Below are positions 24,483-34,073 of a stretch of 64,000 nt of DNA, piece by piece. Below the pieces are notes generated by a model. That model saw only the letters and a program-made list of their open reading frames with translations, did not search any database and had not been told where the DNA came from. The DNA lies in the NCBI GenBank assembly GCA_910585825.1, contig CAJUEY010000003.1, positions 72,186 to 136,185 of the forward strand. The letters run 5' to 3'. Within the stretch, counting starts at the first letter, position 1. The number at the start of each line of letters is the position of its first letter. A program made the translations under genes and the position numbers. The stretch is from an uncultured Lachnospiraceae bacterium. GTDB lineage: Bacteria > Bacillota > Clostridia > Lachnospirales > Lachnospiraceae.

Positions 24483-26762
24483 TTATGCGCCAAATAAGCT
24501 TGCAAGGTAAGACTGCTGGCTTTGCAGCGTAGCAAGCGCAGATTCCATTGCTGCAAATTTCCTGTAGTAGGAATCCTCTATATCCTTCAGTTTCTCTTCC
24601 CATTTGCTGATTGTTTTTGTATAATCGCTATACTCTCTTGCCATTTCTTTGTCATTGTATACAACATTGAAACTACTAAGAGTCGTAGAGCTCATTTTCT
24701 TATTGATGCTATCGTATACGCCGCTTGTCAGCTGTTTCATAAATTCAACAACGGCATCCGGATCATTCGTCAAAGCCGCCATAAGCTTATCTGTATTACC
24801 CGAGGTTAAAATATCATCAGAATCTCCGTCAATATGGAATGCATTCTGCTCGTTATCAGCCGAATTCAAAACTCCAAGGGTATGAATCCCAAAACTGGAA
24901 AGGCTGTAATTCTTTCCGTTAATATTATAAGATTTCAGCATTGCTGACGTCATTCCATTTAAAAGGCTGCCTAATGTATCATCCCGGCGAAGGAGAGAAT
25001 CTTTGATCTTCTTCTCCCACTCTTCAATCTCCGAATCGCTCATCGCATCCTTCTCTTCGCTTGTCAGCGGCTCATAGCCTCTGGAAGAACCGGCATTATA
25101 CAGCTTTGTCATTTCATTGATTAATTCATTGTAATCTTTTAAAATGCCCTTAATCTTATCATAAAGTCCCTGGGTATTATTTGCAATAGTAACTGTTATC
25201 TCATCATTTCCGGTCTCTGCCAGTGCATTGATCGTCAATCCGTTCACTGTCAGCTGATTCGTGGTAGAAGTATAGGAAGCTCCGTTTACTTCAATCAAAG
25301 CATCCTGACCATTTACACGGGTTGCGCCCTTGCTGTATTCTACAGAAATAGATCCGTCCAGAACGCCAACTGCATTTGTGATCTTAGCCGTTACATTTTC
25401 TGCAGTGAAAGCTGCATTATCTAACAATGCATGATCGCTTAATGTTTTCTGTGCAGCGTTAATCTCATCCTGCAGATCGTTTACCAGAGTGTCCAATGTG
25501 CCGTTCACAAATGCACCCTGCACCGCAGCAATCTGATCCGCATTTGCCTGTACGCCGTTCTCATCCGCCACTTCATATGCACTCATTGTTGCAAGGGCAT
25601 TTTTATATTCGCTTACTTTGCTTTCATCCACAACAGTTAATATCACCTTAGTGCCGTCTGCATTTGTCTTTTCTACTTCTTTGGTGAAACCTGCTTTTTT
25701 CTCAAGATCCTGCAGCCTTGTAGATGCTTCTGTCAGAGTGATGCCTTTTGCATCCAATTGATCCTGAGTAAAGTTCTCTTTGCTGTCATTTCGAATCGTA
25801 TATGTACCGTCTTTTAACTTGTCATAGAGATTTCCGTCCGCATCCACATAAACATTTGTTAAGCTCTTTTCATTTAACAGGTTATGCAGCTCCTGATTCT
25901 CCTGAGAAGAAAGTTTGGAAAGATTATTCTGCTGTACATCTTGTACTGTCTTATAAGCATTCGCATATCTGATTTCTGCTGAATTATTAGTAATCGTAGC
26001 CGGAGCCTTGCGCACTTCTTCAAGTATAGCTGCGATTTTGCTTTCTGTTGCTGCAGCATCGTAATTGCCGGATGCGTCATATACCGCATAAGCTTCCCAC
26101 TGCTTATACATTTCCGTATCTGCTGTAGAAGCTACACTGAGGCCTAATTTATTCAAAGCCGCTGCACCATCTGTATCGCTTCCGGTCAATGAAAAATCAC
26201 TGTCCTTACCGGTTTTTGCAGATGCCACATAAATACGATGATGTGTTGCATCATAGCTTGCTTTTACACCGGCGCCGTTTAAAGATTTTACAAAGTCAGA
26301 TATTGTTGTATCGCTGTTCACTGCAATATCTGTTGTCTTGCCGTCTACATTGACACTGATCGTACCGTCTCCGCCGGTATATCCTAAATCCGATAATTTA
26401 CTGCTCTCTGAAATTTTACTTCCCAGATCTGCGCCGGTCAGATAACCGCTTCTTGCAACCTGCTGAATTTTTACGGAATAGCTTCCGTTAATTGCTGACG
26501 AAGATACGCTGACGGTTGCTTTTGTGGAATCCGAAACAGTTGCCGATCGGATGTTATATGCTGCTGAATATCTCAAACTGGTAAGTTTGCTGTAAAAAGC
26601 AGAAACTTTACTGTTTAAAGATTTCCATGCATTCTGCTTCCAAGACAGTTTTGTCTGTGCTTTTGTGTATTTCTGTGTCTTTACACGATATGCGGATACC
26701 AATTCTGAAATTAATGCTTCCGTATCCAAACCTGAATTCATTCCTGTAATTCTAATGGGCAT
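24483..26762 (-). CDS. fliD: Flagellar filament capping protein FliD (HAP2)
   Basis: The protein has the FliD N-terminal signature MPIRITGMNSGLDTEALISE and the C-terminal YTKTISKWEEKLKDIEDSYY followed by RKFAAMESALATLQSQQSYL. Five FliD subunits cap the growing filament and fold flagellin in. At 759 residues it is longer than the usual ~450-650. The extra length lies in the surface-exposed centre (~220-470), which is rich in Ala, Asn, Thr and Lys and likely variable. AGGAGG precedes the start. It is part of the flaG-fliD-fliS-fliT-like operon under the promoter at 27250-27277. Confidence 0.96.
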   Translation of the reverse strand: MPIRITGMNSGLDTEALISELVSAYRVKTQKYTKAQTKLSWKQNAWKSLNSKVSAFYSKLTSLRYSAAYNIRSATVSDSTKATVSVSSSAINGSYSVKIQQVARSGYLTGADLGSKISESSKLSDLGYTGGDGTISVNVDGKTTDIAVNSDTTISDFVKSLNGAGVKASYDATHHRIYVASAKTGKDSDFSLTGSDTDGAAALNKLGLSVASTADTEMYKQWEAYAVYDASGNYDAAATESKIAAILEEVRKAPATITNNSAEIRYANAYKTVQDVQQNNLSKLSSQENQELHNLLNEKSLTNVYVDADGNLYDKLKDGTYTIRNDSKENFTQDQLDAKGITLTEASTRLQDLEKKAGFTKEVEKTNADGTKVILTVVDESKVSEYKNALATMSAYEVADENGVQANADQIAAVQGAFVNGTLDTLVNDLQDEINAAQKTLSDHALLDNAAFTAENVTAKITNAVGVLDGSISVEYSKGATRVNGQDALIEVNGASYTSTTNQLTVNGLTINALAETGNDEITVTIANNTQGLYDKIKGILKDYNELINEMTKLYNAGSSRGYEPLTSEEKDAMSDSEIEEWEKKIKDSLLRRDDTLGSLLNGMTSAMLKSYNINGKNYSLSSFGIHTLGVLNSADNEQNAFHIDGDSDDILTSGNTDKLMAALTNDPDAVVEFMKQLTSGVYDSINKKMSSTTLSSFNVVYNDKEMAREYSDYTKTISKWEEKLKDIEDSYYRKFAAMESALATLQSQQSYLASLFGA

Positions 26763-26773
26763 GTGATTTCCTC

Positions 26774-27193
26774 CTATCTCTTTTCATCTACCATAAGTCC
26801 TGCCATTTCCCATACTTTTGCAATCATATCCAGCATCTGCTCCGGCGGATATTCTTTGAGGACTTCTTTGGTGTCTTTGTCAACAATTTTAATCGTAATA
26901 CGATTTGTTCTGTCATGAACTCCGAAAACAGCCTCGGAATTCTTAGAATTGCGCTTGATCTCTTCTGCTGTTTTCCTTAAAACCTCTGTTCCGGCGCCTT
27001 TTATAATACCGCCGTTTTCGCTGCTCCTCGCCAGACTCTCCTCCGAGATCACTGTTGTTCCTGCATTTTTCCTGACGGATACAGGTTCCGCCACACTGCC
27101 TGTTAAATTTTCAGGCGCCTCGTTTGTCGTTTCTGCTCCTGGCACGCTTCCCTGATATGCCATTTGCTGATTTAATACTGATTGAATTGCCAC
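26774..27193 (-). CDS. flaG: FlaG family flagellar protein
   Basis: The 139-residue protein has a variable low-complexity N-terminal half and the conserved FlaG end IKIVDKDTKEVLKEYPPEQM followed by LDMIAKVWEMAGLMVDEKR. FlaG proteins affect filament length in several bacteria, and their mechanism is not well understood. The gene lies 11 bases upstream of fliD and is the first gene after a sigma-28-type promoter that overlaps the csrA stop. A GGAGGTGG site precedes the start. Confidence 0.9.
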   Translation of the reverse strand: MAIQSVLNQQMAYQGSVPGAETTNEAPENLTGSVAEPVSVRKNAGTTVISEESLARSSENGGIIKGAGTEVLRKTAEEIKRNSKNSEAVFGVHDRTNRITIKIVDKDTKEVLKEYPPEQMLDMIAKVWEMAGLMVDEKR

Positions 27194-27249
27194 TTCTAAC
27201 CACCTCCATGTGATTGTACTAAATGAAACCGCCTACATACTTTGTATAT

Positions 27250-27277
27250 ATATCGGTCAATATCTTCAAAATGCTTA
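27250..27277 (-). promoter_or_regulatory. Sigma-28 type promoter of flaG-fliD-fliS, overlapping the csrA stop
   Basis: The minus strand reads TAAG-N16-ACCGATAT (-35 at 27274-27277, -10 at 27250-27257). The TAA of the -35 is the stop codon of csrA. The -10 is as in the other SigD sites; the -35 has one mismatch. Confidence 0.65.
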
Positions 27278-27490
27278 GAGCAGTTTCTTCAGCGCATCCA
27301 TTCCATCCGGATGAATTGCCGCTTTGTTTTCATCCTCAATCTGAAGATATACTTCTTTCCGATAAATAGGCACTTCTTTGGGCGCTGTAATACCGATTTT
27401 GATCTGATCTCCCCGAATTTCAAGTATCGTGACCTCTATATTATTATTTAGTACGAGAGACTCTCCTTTTCGTCTGGTTAGTGCCAGCAT
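27275..27490 (-). CDS. csrA: Carbon storage regulator CsrA
   Basis: The 71-residue RNA-binding dimer protein begins MLALTRRKGESLVLNNNIEV and contains IKIGITAPKEVPIYRKEVY, the canonical CsrA fold. In Bacillus it blocks translation of flagellin mRNA by binding GGA sites in the leader; matching hairpins exist here before both flagellins. It follows fliW by two bases, the usual pair: FliW binds CsrA, and flagellin displaces FliW, so flagellin level is fed back to its own translation. Confidence 0.97.
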   Translation of the reverse strand: MLALTRRKGESLVLNNNIEVTILEIRGDQIKIGITAPKEVPIYRKEVYLQIEDENKAAIHPDGMDALKKLL

Positions 27491-27492
27491 AT

Positions 27493-27954
27493 CTATTCAC
27501 CCACCTTCTTTTTTCCGTCCTTGATCAAATCATATATTTTATATCTGACTGCATAATCATCTTCTACAATCAGCTGGCATCCTTTGTTGGTATCTGTGTT
27601 AATTACAATCGGCGCTTTTAAATTCACAGATATGTCTTCAATATTCCTGGGAACCGTTACTGTAACAAGAACGTATGTGTTTTCCGGCGTCAATGTTCCG
27701 AGACTTTCTAACAATTCATTGTCCACAGTCGGATTATAATCCGGCAAAAGATCTGCCGGTACGGCTGCCGGTATGGCAATATCTCCATCATCCATAGACT
27801 GCAGCCACATGATCACAGATTTCTCCTCACGGTCCGCATCGAAGATTAAGGTGAAATGTCTCAATTCCGGAAATCCGATGATTCCCTGATCTATTTGAAT
27901 GATTTTTTCATCCTCAATCTCTATTTCCCCAAATAATCTTGTCTTTGCTTTCAT
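27493..27954 (-). CDS. fliW: Flagellar assembly factor FliW
   Basis: The 153-residue protein shows the FliW pattern: TRLFGEIEIEDEKIIQIDQG, IIGFPELRHFTLIFD, MWLQSMDDGDIAIPA, then NTYVLVTVTVPRNIEDISVN and NLKAPIVINTDTNKGCQLI. It is a cytoplasmic protein that binds either CsrA (allosterically inactivating it) or the flagellin C-terminus. Position between flgL and csrA is standard in Firmicutes. The gene starts 14 bases after flgL. Confidence 0.97.
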   Translation of the reverse strand: MKAKTRLFGEIEIEDEKIIQIDQGIIGFPELRHFTLIFDADREEKSVIMWLQSMDDGDIAIPAAVPADLLPDYNPTVDNELLESLGTLTPENTYVLVTVTVPRNIEDISVNLKAPIVINTDTNKGCQLIVEDDYAVRYKIYDLIKDGKKKVGE

Positions 27955-27968
27955 GATTTATCCTCGCT

Positions 27969-29504
27969 TTAAATATAATCTAATAAAGTCTGTTTCTCAA
28001 TCTTGCCCGCCGCTAAAAGAGATGCCTGATATGCATTAAAAGCTGCCGTATATTCAATAATAATATCTGAAATTTCCTTATCTTCATTGCAGGATTTCAA
28101 TTCTTCCTGCGTCAGCTGCAGATTGCTGATTCTGACCTCCGTCATCTCCAGCTGGTCGCCTCTTGCACCGACTTCCGTATAGGCAATATTCAGTTTCTCA
28201 AGATATTTGTCAAACTTGCCGATTCCCGCACTGTAAAGCTCGGTCAGGCGGCTGTCTGCATAATCTGCTTCTTTCTGCGCTGCTGCCAGCCACTTCTCAA
28301 TCTGTTCTTTGCAGTCGGCATACTGTGCCTCGTTCTTCATTTCTTTCAGGCGGTCTACTTTATCGTTAGCATTGATTGCAGCCTGAACCGCATCCATAAG
28401 CTCCACGACATCCTGATAAATGTTCATATCAAAAACTTCGTCCGCCTGTAAATTAACCGTCAGCGTCTGATTCAGAGAAACGATATAATTGATATCTTCA
28501 TAAATCTTGTTGCCGTTTGCGTCAAACTTCGTATATTCAATCGGATTTTTCTCATCGCTGATATCGGTGCAGTTATAATAATATTCCGGCCGAAGTTCTC
28601 CTTTGTCAAATCCAGTCTTCTGATAATCAATTTCAATGGAGGCGCGGCTTGATTTCAGCTCTTTGGCAATCTCACTGCCGAGAATCACTTCTCCGGTATT
28701 CTGAATAACGATAATTTCATTATCACCGATAGATTTACGTCCGTTCGTGCCGTTATCTGCCCATTCCGCTTCTGATGCATATACCGTTGGCGTCGGAAGG
28801 GTAATTGCATTTCCGTCTTTGTCAGCTGCTGTGAGAGTTATCGTATCTCCATCATCAATTTTGTCATATGCAAGACGGATTCTGTCATAATTATCTTTGG
28901 CAATATAATTCTCTTCCGAAACTCTGTTCAGTTCTGTCAGATCGGTTACTTCCGCGGGAGTAGTCGGAACATCTACAGAGCCGCTGAAATATGCATATTC
29001 GTCAATATCTTTATAAGTAAATTTCTGAGTGATCTGATAAGTGGTATCCGCCTCATCTTCTGCAAATGTCAGCTGGGAATTTGTTCTGTATCCGGTAAAT
29101 ACCGTTCTTCCCGCATTATCTGCATTTCCTTCGCTGTAAAGCTGCGTCTTTAATGCCGTTAAATTCTTTAATATTGTGTTCCTGTCTTCCGCTGTCAGAT
29201 AAGAGTTTGTTCCGTTTACACATTCCGTCTTGACGTCTGTCAGAATCTTATTCATATTCTTAAGCGCTGTTTCCGTTGCCTCCAGCCATGCTTCTGCATC
29301 CGGGATATTTTTCTCATAATATTGATCAATCTGGCTTAATGTACTCCGCAGCCGCAGCGAACGAATGGCAATGATCGGATTTTCGGACGGCCGCTGAATC
29401 TTCTTCTGAGACGACATCTGCAGATTCAATGCGTTGACATTAATTTTATTTCCATTGATATTGGCGCTGGTATTATTGATCATCATGTTATTGGTTATTC
29501 GCAT
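27969..29504 (-). CDS. flgL: Flagellar hook-associated protein FlgL (HAP3)
   Basis: The 511-residue protein has a flagellin-like N-terminus (MRITNNMMINNTSANINGNK, then KKIQRPSENPIIAIRSLRLR) and a C-terminal D0 helix with EEITNLQL-type order (ISNLQLTQEELKSCNEDKEI). FlgL forms the second junction ring between hook and filament. It is longer than the typical ~300, with a large central insert (~130-370) likely exposed on the surface. It is transcribed with the two flgK genes, fliW and csrA. A GGAGGGACTAGGAT site precedes the ATG. Confidence 0.93.
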   Translation of the reverse strand: MRITNNMMINNTSANINGNKINVNALNLQMSSQKKIQRPSENPIIAIRSLRLRSTLSQIDQYYEKNIPDAEAWLEATETALKNMNKILTDVKTECVNGTNSYLTAEDRNTILKNLTALKTQLYSEGNADNAGRTVFTGYRTNSQLTFAEDEADTTYQITQKFTYKDIDEYAYFSGSVDVPTTPAEVTDLTELNRVSEENYIAKDNYDRIRLAYDKIDDGDTITLTAADKDGNAITLPTPTVYASEAEWADNGTNGRKSIGDNEIIVIQNTGEVILGSEIAKELKSSRASIEIDYQKTGFDKGELRPEYYYNCTDISDEKNPIEYTKFDANGNKIYEDINYIVSLNQTLTVNLQADEVFDMNIYQDVVELMDAVQAAINANDKVDRLKEMKNEAQYADCKEQIEKWLAAAQKEADYADSRLTELYSAGIGKFDKYLEKLNIAYTEVGARGDQLEMTEVRISNLQLTQEELKSCNEDKEISDIIIEYTAAFNAYQASLLAAGKIEKQTLLDYI

Positions 29505-29534
29505 ATCCTAGTCCCTCCTGTAAGCACAGGTGCA

Positions 29535-31391
29535 TTATACACCTGTTCCGTTAATTAATTTATCGTACATTTCTGACATACACTGAATCATACGGGCTGC
29601 CAGATTATATGCATTCTGGAATTTCACCAGATCCAAAGCCTCTTCATCTTCATCGACTCCGGAAACGGAAAGTCTCTGATTTGTAATCGTATTGGCAATG
29701 TCTGTATAATTATCCACAAAAGTCTGCGCTCTTTCGGTATCAATAGAAATATCCGAATAAATACAATGCAGGAAATCCTCTGCGCTGCCGCCTCTGAACA
29801 TCTTCACATCCTTTTGCAGCGCCAACATGGCGTCTACAATATCATGGGCATCTACTTTATCCTGGTCAATCCAGTTGGACGATGCCGTCGCAAAAATTGC
29901 AGAATCTCTGACACTGGCATTTGCGACATTAAAATTCAGAGCCGTCAGCTGGTAATAACTGTCTGATGTAGATGAAATTACAGAATCTGCGCCTGTTACA
30001 CCATCCTTGCTGACCGTATGGTCTTTAAAATCGCATTCGGTGCCGTCGTATCTGGTGGCAATAAAGAAAGCGCCCATTGGATCTCCGTTTAAATCCACTC
30101 CTTCTAACTGATAAGCATTAAACCGACTGGAAAACGCCCGGAGAAACTCGCTCATCTGTCCCATATAGTAAGGTATTCCCATAGTATCTACAGAATCACC
30201 TATCTCAGCCCGTTTTCCAAGAACATCTTTGGCTGTATCGGAATCCAGCATATTCTCCAGTTTAAAAGTATAAGACTCTATATTGCCGTCTGCATCCAGC
30301 TTTGCTGTAAATCCGGTATATTTGTATTCCTTATTCTTAATAGTAATCACGCCTTCATCCGCCATGGTCATGGATTCTACCGTATTCATCGTAGAAGGTT
30401 TTATCGTGACATTCGACCCTATCGCACTGGTTACTTCACCCTGGAAATTCTCTCCATTGTTACCGTCCCGGATTTCCAACAATGCTCTTAAGGAACCATC
30501 CATAGATTTTGCATTAATATTGAATTTCATTCCGGTATCCGCCCAGACGACCTCATACAGGCCCTCTACGTCAGTCTGGTTTACTTTATTCTCCCTCGGC
30601 ACGCAGTCCAGCGTCCGGTATTCAAACGTATCTACCAGTGTCTCACCGTCTAATTTTACGATGTAATTCGTACCGCCTACATACATATCCGGATAATTAC
30701 TGTTAGTCACAGGTGATTCTTCTACCGAAATGGGAACAATTTCTGCCAGTTGATCAATGACCAATGCCCTCTGGTCTCTAAGCTCATTTGCGATGCCGCC
30801 CTGCAGCTCAATCGCGTTGATCTGTTTTGTCAGCGCCGCAATCTTTTCTGCACCGGCATTGATGCTTTCCACCAATGTCTTGATCTGATCATTACAGTCT
30901 TTCTGCAGTCTGCTCAAACCATTGGATACATTCTGAAAATAATTTGTAAAAATCTGAGCCTCACTGATAAAATTCTTACGTCTGTTGTCATCTCCGTCTG
31001 CACTGGTCAGCGCTTTCAACTGGTTAAACATATTGGCAAATATCGTGGAAAATCCCGGATTTGCCGCTCCATCGTCTATATAATAATTCTCAATCTGGTT
31101 CAGATAATTCATTTTTGTTTCATAATGACCCACATACGCCTGATTCTCCCAATATTTCGTATCATAATAGGTATTTCTTGCAGATGTGATGGAAACCGTA
31201 GTAACTCCGGCTCCGGCAGTTCCGTATTTCTGATTCACCCTGAGAGATTCCGCAGCCTGCCGATTTGCAACCTGTTTACTGTATCCTTTTGTCTGTACAT
31301 TTGATATGTTATTGCCTGTAGTATTAATAGCCGCCTGAAATGAATTTACTGCAGAAGCCGCTATATTTAATCCAAAAAATGTTGATGGCAT
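29535..31391 (-). CDS. Flagellar hook-associated protein FlgK, second paralogue
   Basis: The 618-residue protein has the FlgK N-terminal pattern (LNIAASAVNSFQAAINTTGN, NISNVQTKGYSKQV), the central GIANELRDQRALVIDQLAEI, and the C-terminal EDEEALDLVKFQNAYNLAAR helix. It resembles the gene product immediately upstream but is clearly diverged. The start is the ATG at 31389-31391, seven bases after GAGGTG; a TTG two codons earlier is the alternative. Having two FlgK-like proteins suggests a composite hook-filament junction or alternative junction rings; which one is the main HAP1 cannot be told here. Confidence 0.88.
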   Translation of the reverse strand: MPSTFFGLNIAASAVNSFQAAINTTGNNISNVQTKGYSKQVANRQAAESLRVNQKYGTAGAGVTTVSITSARNTYYDTKYWENQAYVGHYETKMNYLNQIENYYIDDGAANPGFSTIFANMFNQLKALTSADGDDNRRKNFISEAQIFTNYFQNVSNGLSRLQKDCNDQIKTLVESINAGAEKIAALTKQINAIELQGGIANELRDQRALVIDQLAEIVPISVEESPVTNSNYPDMYVGGTNYIVKLDGETLVDTFEYRTLDCVPRENKVNQTDVEGLYEVVWADTGMKFNINAKSMDGSLRALLEIRDGNNGENFQGEVTSAIGSNVTIKPSTMNTVESMTMADEGVITIKNKEYKYTGFTAKLDADGNIESYTFKLENMLDSDTAKDVLGKRAEIGDSVDTMGIPYYMGQMSEFLRAFSSRFNAYQLEGVDLNGDPMGAFFIATRYDGTECDFKDHTVSKDGVTGADSVISSTSDSYYQLTALNFNVANASVRDSAIFATASSNWIDQDKVDAHDIVDAMLALQKDVKMFRGGSAEDFLHCIYSDISIDTERAQTFVDNYTDIANTITNQRLSVSGVDEDEEALDLVKFQNAYNLAARMIQCMSEMYDKLINGTGV

Positions 31392-31409
31392 ATCCAATCA
31401 CCTCTTCCT

Positions 31410-33155
31410 TTAACCCATTCGATATATTATTGTTTCTATCATTTCATCAATTACATTTATAAAACGACTGGATGCATTGTATGCATTCTGGAACTTGATC
31501 ATATTAGTCATCTCCTCATCGGAAGATACGCCGATTACCTGCTGTCTTGAATTGTCAGTTGCCAATGCCGTACCTTCCAGTCCGGCCGCCGTCGAACCAA
31601 ACACATCTCCCAGCGTCGCCAGCTCTCCAATCATTTTGCTGTAAAACTCTCCAAATGTACAGGGAGTTGTATCATGAGGACTTAAAAACATTGTGTCTTC
31701 ATCCCATATAGCCGCAAGAGCCTCACCCAGACTGTGAGCTACCGGAAGTTCGCCCGGTTTTCCGTTCTGGGTATATGCCGGAAGAAGGGACTCGCTCTCC
31801 AAAAGCGCAGGATTCACTTTTATGCCCCCAATTGTATATTGCAGCGCTCTGTCCGTTTTATCTTCCTGATTGTATACATAATAGGTATTTCCGTCATCTC
31901 CCTTCACTGTCGTATACCGGGAGCATCCGGTTCTCACAAACAACTCCTGCGGCGGCAGTTTTTCATCGGAACCGACGCAGCAGTTTTTGGCATCCAAAAT
32001 TAATGTTCCCGCATCGTAAGATACACGGTTACCGTTTTCATCCACTCCTGTAATTGCAGCATCAGACGCTATATTCGGGGCAAACAGATCATTGATCTTC
32101 GTAACAATCGTATGAACCAGCATATCCACTTCAGCCTCTATGTTCATCATTACGGAATTTCCCAGCGTATCATCATATTCTTTCAGCGAAACACCATCCA
32201 GATCCAGATAATTTGCATACTTTTCTCCTCTGGCAAAAACCAGAGCCTTTAATTTGCCAATATCATTTTTGTTGGCAGTGGAGATTTCTTCTTTGATGTC
32301 ATATACTTTATAGTGCTCTCCTTTTGCCTCGTCCGTCAAATGAGTCCAATACGGCGTAATAAATCCGGTTTCCTTGTCTGTGCTCTTTCCTATTTCATAT
32401 ACGTGCATCTCATCTACAAAAGCAACATTTTCAAAACTGACTTTAACAATTCCGTTTGCCAGTTCTTTATATGTAATATCCCCGTATGCAGCCAGCTCAT
32501 CCAACGCAAGATCCCTCTGATCCCGAAGATCCATTGCCGTTTCTACTCCGCCCGCCTCAATTTTCATAATCTGGAGATTTAAATCCCGAATGGTAGCTCC
32601 CAGATCATTGATATCGTCAATTGCATCTGAAATCTGCCTGTTTAGATTTGACTGGTATCTCTTCAGCCCGTTATATACTGCCTTTGATCTTGTCTCAAAT
32701 AAACTGGCTTTCTGAATAACCAGATTCTGATTGATTCTGTCAGAGGGATCCTTTGCAAATTCCTGAAACGCAGCCCAAAGACCCGTTTCTCCCAGCAAAG
32801 ATTCCTGAAATGACATGCCCTCCAACTCCTGAAACAATGTATACACTTCATCAATTGCCTCATAGGTTGTAGAATAAAACCCCGAACGCCCTGTCTGCGT
32901 CCGGAATGTCTTATCTAAAAAGATATCTCTTGCGTGTACCACATCACCGATGGCCACGCCAAGCCCCGACTGCGCCGGACCGATCGCAGGCGTTCTTTTA
33001 AATGTATCGTAATGTCTGTCTTCCTGTAAAACTCTTTGGCGAACATATCCCTGGGTGTCTACGTTCGCAAAGTTATTGGCTGTTGCGTTTAACGCGTTCT
33101 GACTTGTTTTCAGCCCGGATTCTCCAATAAATAAACTTCCCATTGAATTGGCCAT
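31410..33155 (-). CDS. flgK: Flagellar hook-associated protein FlgK (HAP1)
   Basis: The 581-residue protein begins MANSMGSLFIGESGLKTSQN, then ALNATANNFANVDTQGYVRQ, the FlgK/FlgE rod-hook signature. It has ETAMDLRDQRDLALDELAAY in the centre and TNMIKFQNAYNASSRFINVI at the end. FlgK is the first junction protein on the hook. It follows flgN, its likely export chaperone, by 22 bases. AGGGAGGAAG lies before the ATG. The next gene is a diverged FlgK paralogue. Confidence 0.92.
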   Translation of the reverse strand: MANSMGSLFIGESGLKTSQNALNATANNFANVDTQGYVRQRVLQEDRHYDTFKRTPAIGPAQSGLGVAIGDVVHARDIFLDKTFRTQTGRSGFYSTTYEAIDEVYTLFQELEGMSFQESLLGETGLWAAFQEFAKDPSDRINQNLVIQKASLFETRSKAVYNGLKRYQSNLNRQISDAIDDINDLGATIRDLNLQIMKIEAGGVETAMDLRDQRDLALDELAAYGDITYKELANGIVKVSFENVAFVDEMHVYEIGKSTDKETGFITPYWTHLTDEAKGEHYKVYDIKEEISTANKNDIGKLKALVFARGEKYANYLDLDGVSLKEYDDTLGNSVMMNIEAEVDMLVHTIVTKINDLFAPNIASDAAITGVDENGNRVSYDAGTLILDAKNCCVGSDEKLPPQELFVRTGCSRYTTVKGDDGNTYYVYNQEDKTDRALQYTIGGIKVNPALLESESLLPAYTQNGKPGELPVAHSLGEALAAIWDEDTMFLSPHDTTPCTFGEFYSKMIGELATLGDVFGSTAAGLEGTALATDNSRQQVIGVSSDEEMTNMIKFQNAYNASSRFINVIDEMIETIIYRMG

Positions 33156-33177
33156 GATTCTTCCTCCCTGTCATCCT

Positions 33178-33690
33178 CTATTGCTTTGCATCAAACCCGC
33201 TGCTTCCCAGCAGATCTCCTGTGTTTTGGGCATCCTTATCGTAATTTGCTGTCTCGGGTGCCTGCCGCATACTTTTAAACAAGGTGAGATCGAATTCTAC
33301 CATTTCAAGCGCCTGATTTAAAAGAGTTTCATTCTTCTTATTCCACTCCTGCATCTGACCGCCGGTGGTTAAAAGCTTTGCCCGGACTTTAGAGAGCCGC
33401 TCCTGTTCCTTCGGCTGCTGCTCCAAATATCCGATCAGCTTTGTAATAGTCATCTCTCCAAAATCTTTCCCAAGTACATCTGCCATATCTTTTAATACGG
33501 AGTCTCTGCGGATATCCAGATTCCGAAGATTGCTGGAAACCTCCTGCTCCTCTCCTGTAATGCGTTCCAAAGCACCTATGTCCGCCTTAATAATCGCATC
33601 TTTTTTATTCTTTGATAACTCCACAAGCTTTTCATACTGAACGTTTTCTTCTTCTAAGACTTCTACAAGACTATCCATTAAACTGGCCAC
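33178..33690 (-). CDS. flgN: FlgN-family flagellar chaperone
   Basis: The ~170-residue helical protein has the FlgN layout (LVEVLEEENVQYEKLVELSK, a long coiled coil with ERITGEEQEVSSNLRNLDI, then LTKLIGYL-type and WNKKNETLLNQALEMVEFDL segments). FlgN binds the C-termini of FlgK and FlgL before export. It lies between flgM and flgK, the standard order. The start is set at the GTG at 33688-33690, six bases after GAGGAA; the TTG at 33696 is too close to the site. Confidence 0.9.
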   Translation of the reverse strand: MASLMDSLVEVLEEENVQYEKLVELSKNKKDAIIKADIGALERITGEEQEVSSNLRNLDIRRDSVLKDMADVLGKDFGEMTITKLIGYLEQQPKEQERLSKVRAKLLTTGGQMQEWNKKNETLLNQALEMVEFDLTLFKSMRQAPETANYDKDAQNTGDLLGSSGFDAKQ

Positions 33691-33716
33691 TGGCAATTCC
33701 TCACTTCTTAATGCAC

Positions 33717-33998
33717 TTATTTCTGCAGAGCGTTGTATTTCTCTAACAGTTTGCTGGCAAAATCTCCAGAATCAACTTTGTAATTTCCTGATTCCACTCT
33801 TGATTTCAAATTAGCGACTTTATCTTCCCTGATATCTGAAGCTTCTGCTACTGCCTGCTTTGCGATCTGATAATCATAACCGGCCCGCGAAATCGTCACT
33901 TCGTCCCGTCCGGCTGTCATACCTGATACTTTCTGTGTTTTTCCTGACTTACTGCCCTGATATAATTGTGCAACCTGATTATAAGCCTCTATACGCAT
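33717..33998 (-). CDS. flgM: Anti-sigma-28 factor FlgM
   Basis: The 93-residue protein begins MRIEAYNQVAQLYQGSKSGK and ends with the SigD-binding helices (DIREDKVANLKSRVESGNYK, DSGDFASKLLEKYNAL). FlgM holds SigD inactive until hook completion lets it be exported, which then opens the sigma-28 promoters seen in this window. The start is the ATG at 33996-33998, five to six bases after AAAGGAG; a longer frame to 34055 has no site. It is the first gene of the flgM-flgN-flgK-flgK2-flgL-fliW-csrA operon. Confidence 0.95.
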   Translation of the reverse strand: MRIEAYNQVAQLYQGSKSGKTQKVSGMTAGRDEVTISRAGYDYQIAKQAVAEASDIREDKVANLKSRVESGNYKVDSGDFASKLLEKYNALQK

Positions 33999-34073
33999 GA
34001 CAGCATCTCCTTTCTTCCCTGAATCTATGATAAGAATAAATGTTATTTTAAGCATCTATCCTTTGCTCTTACA

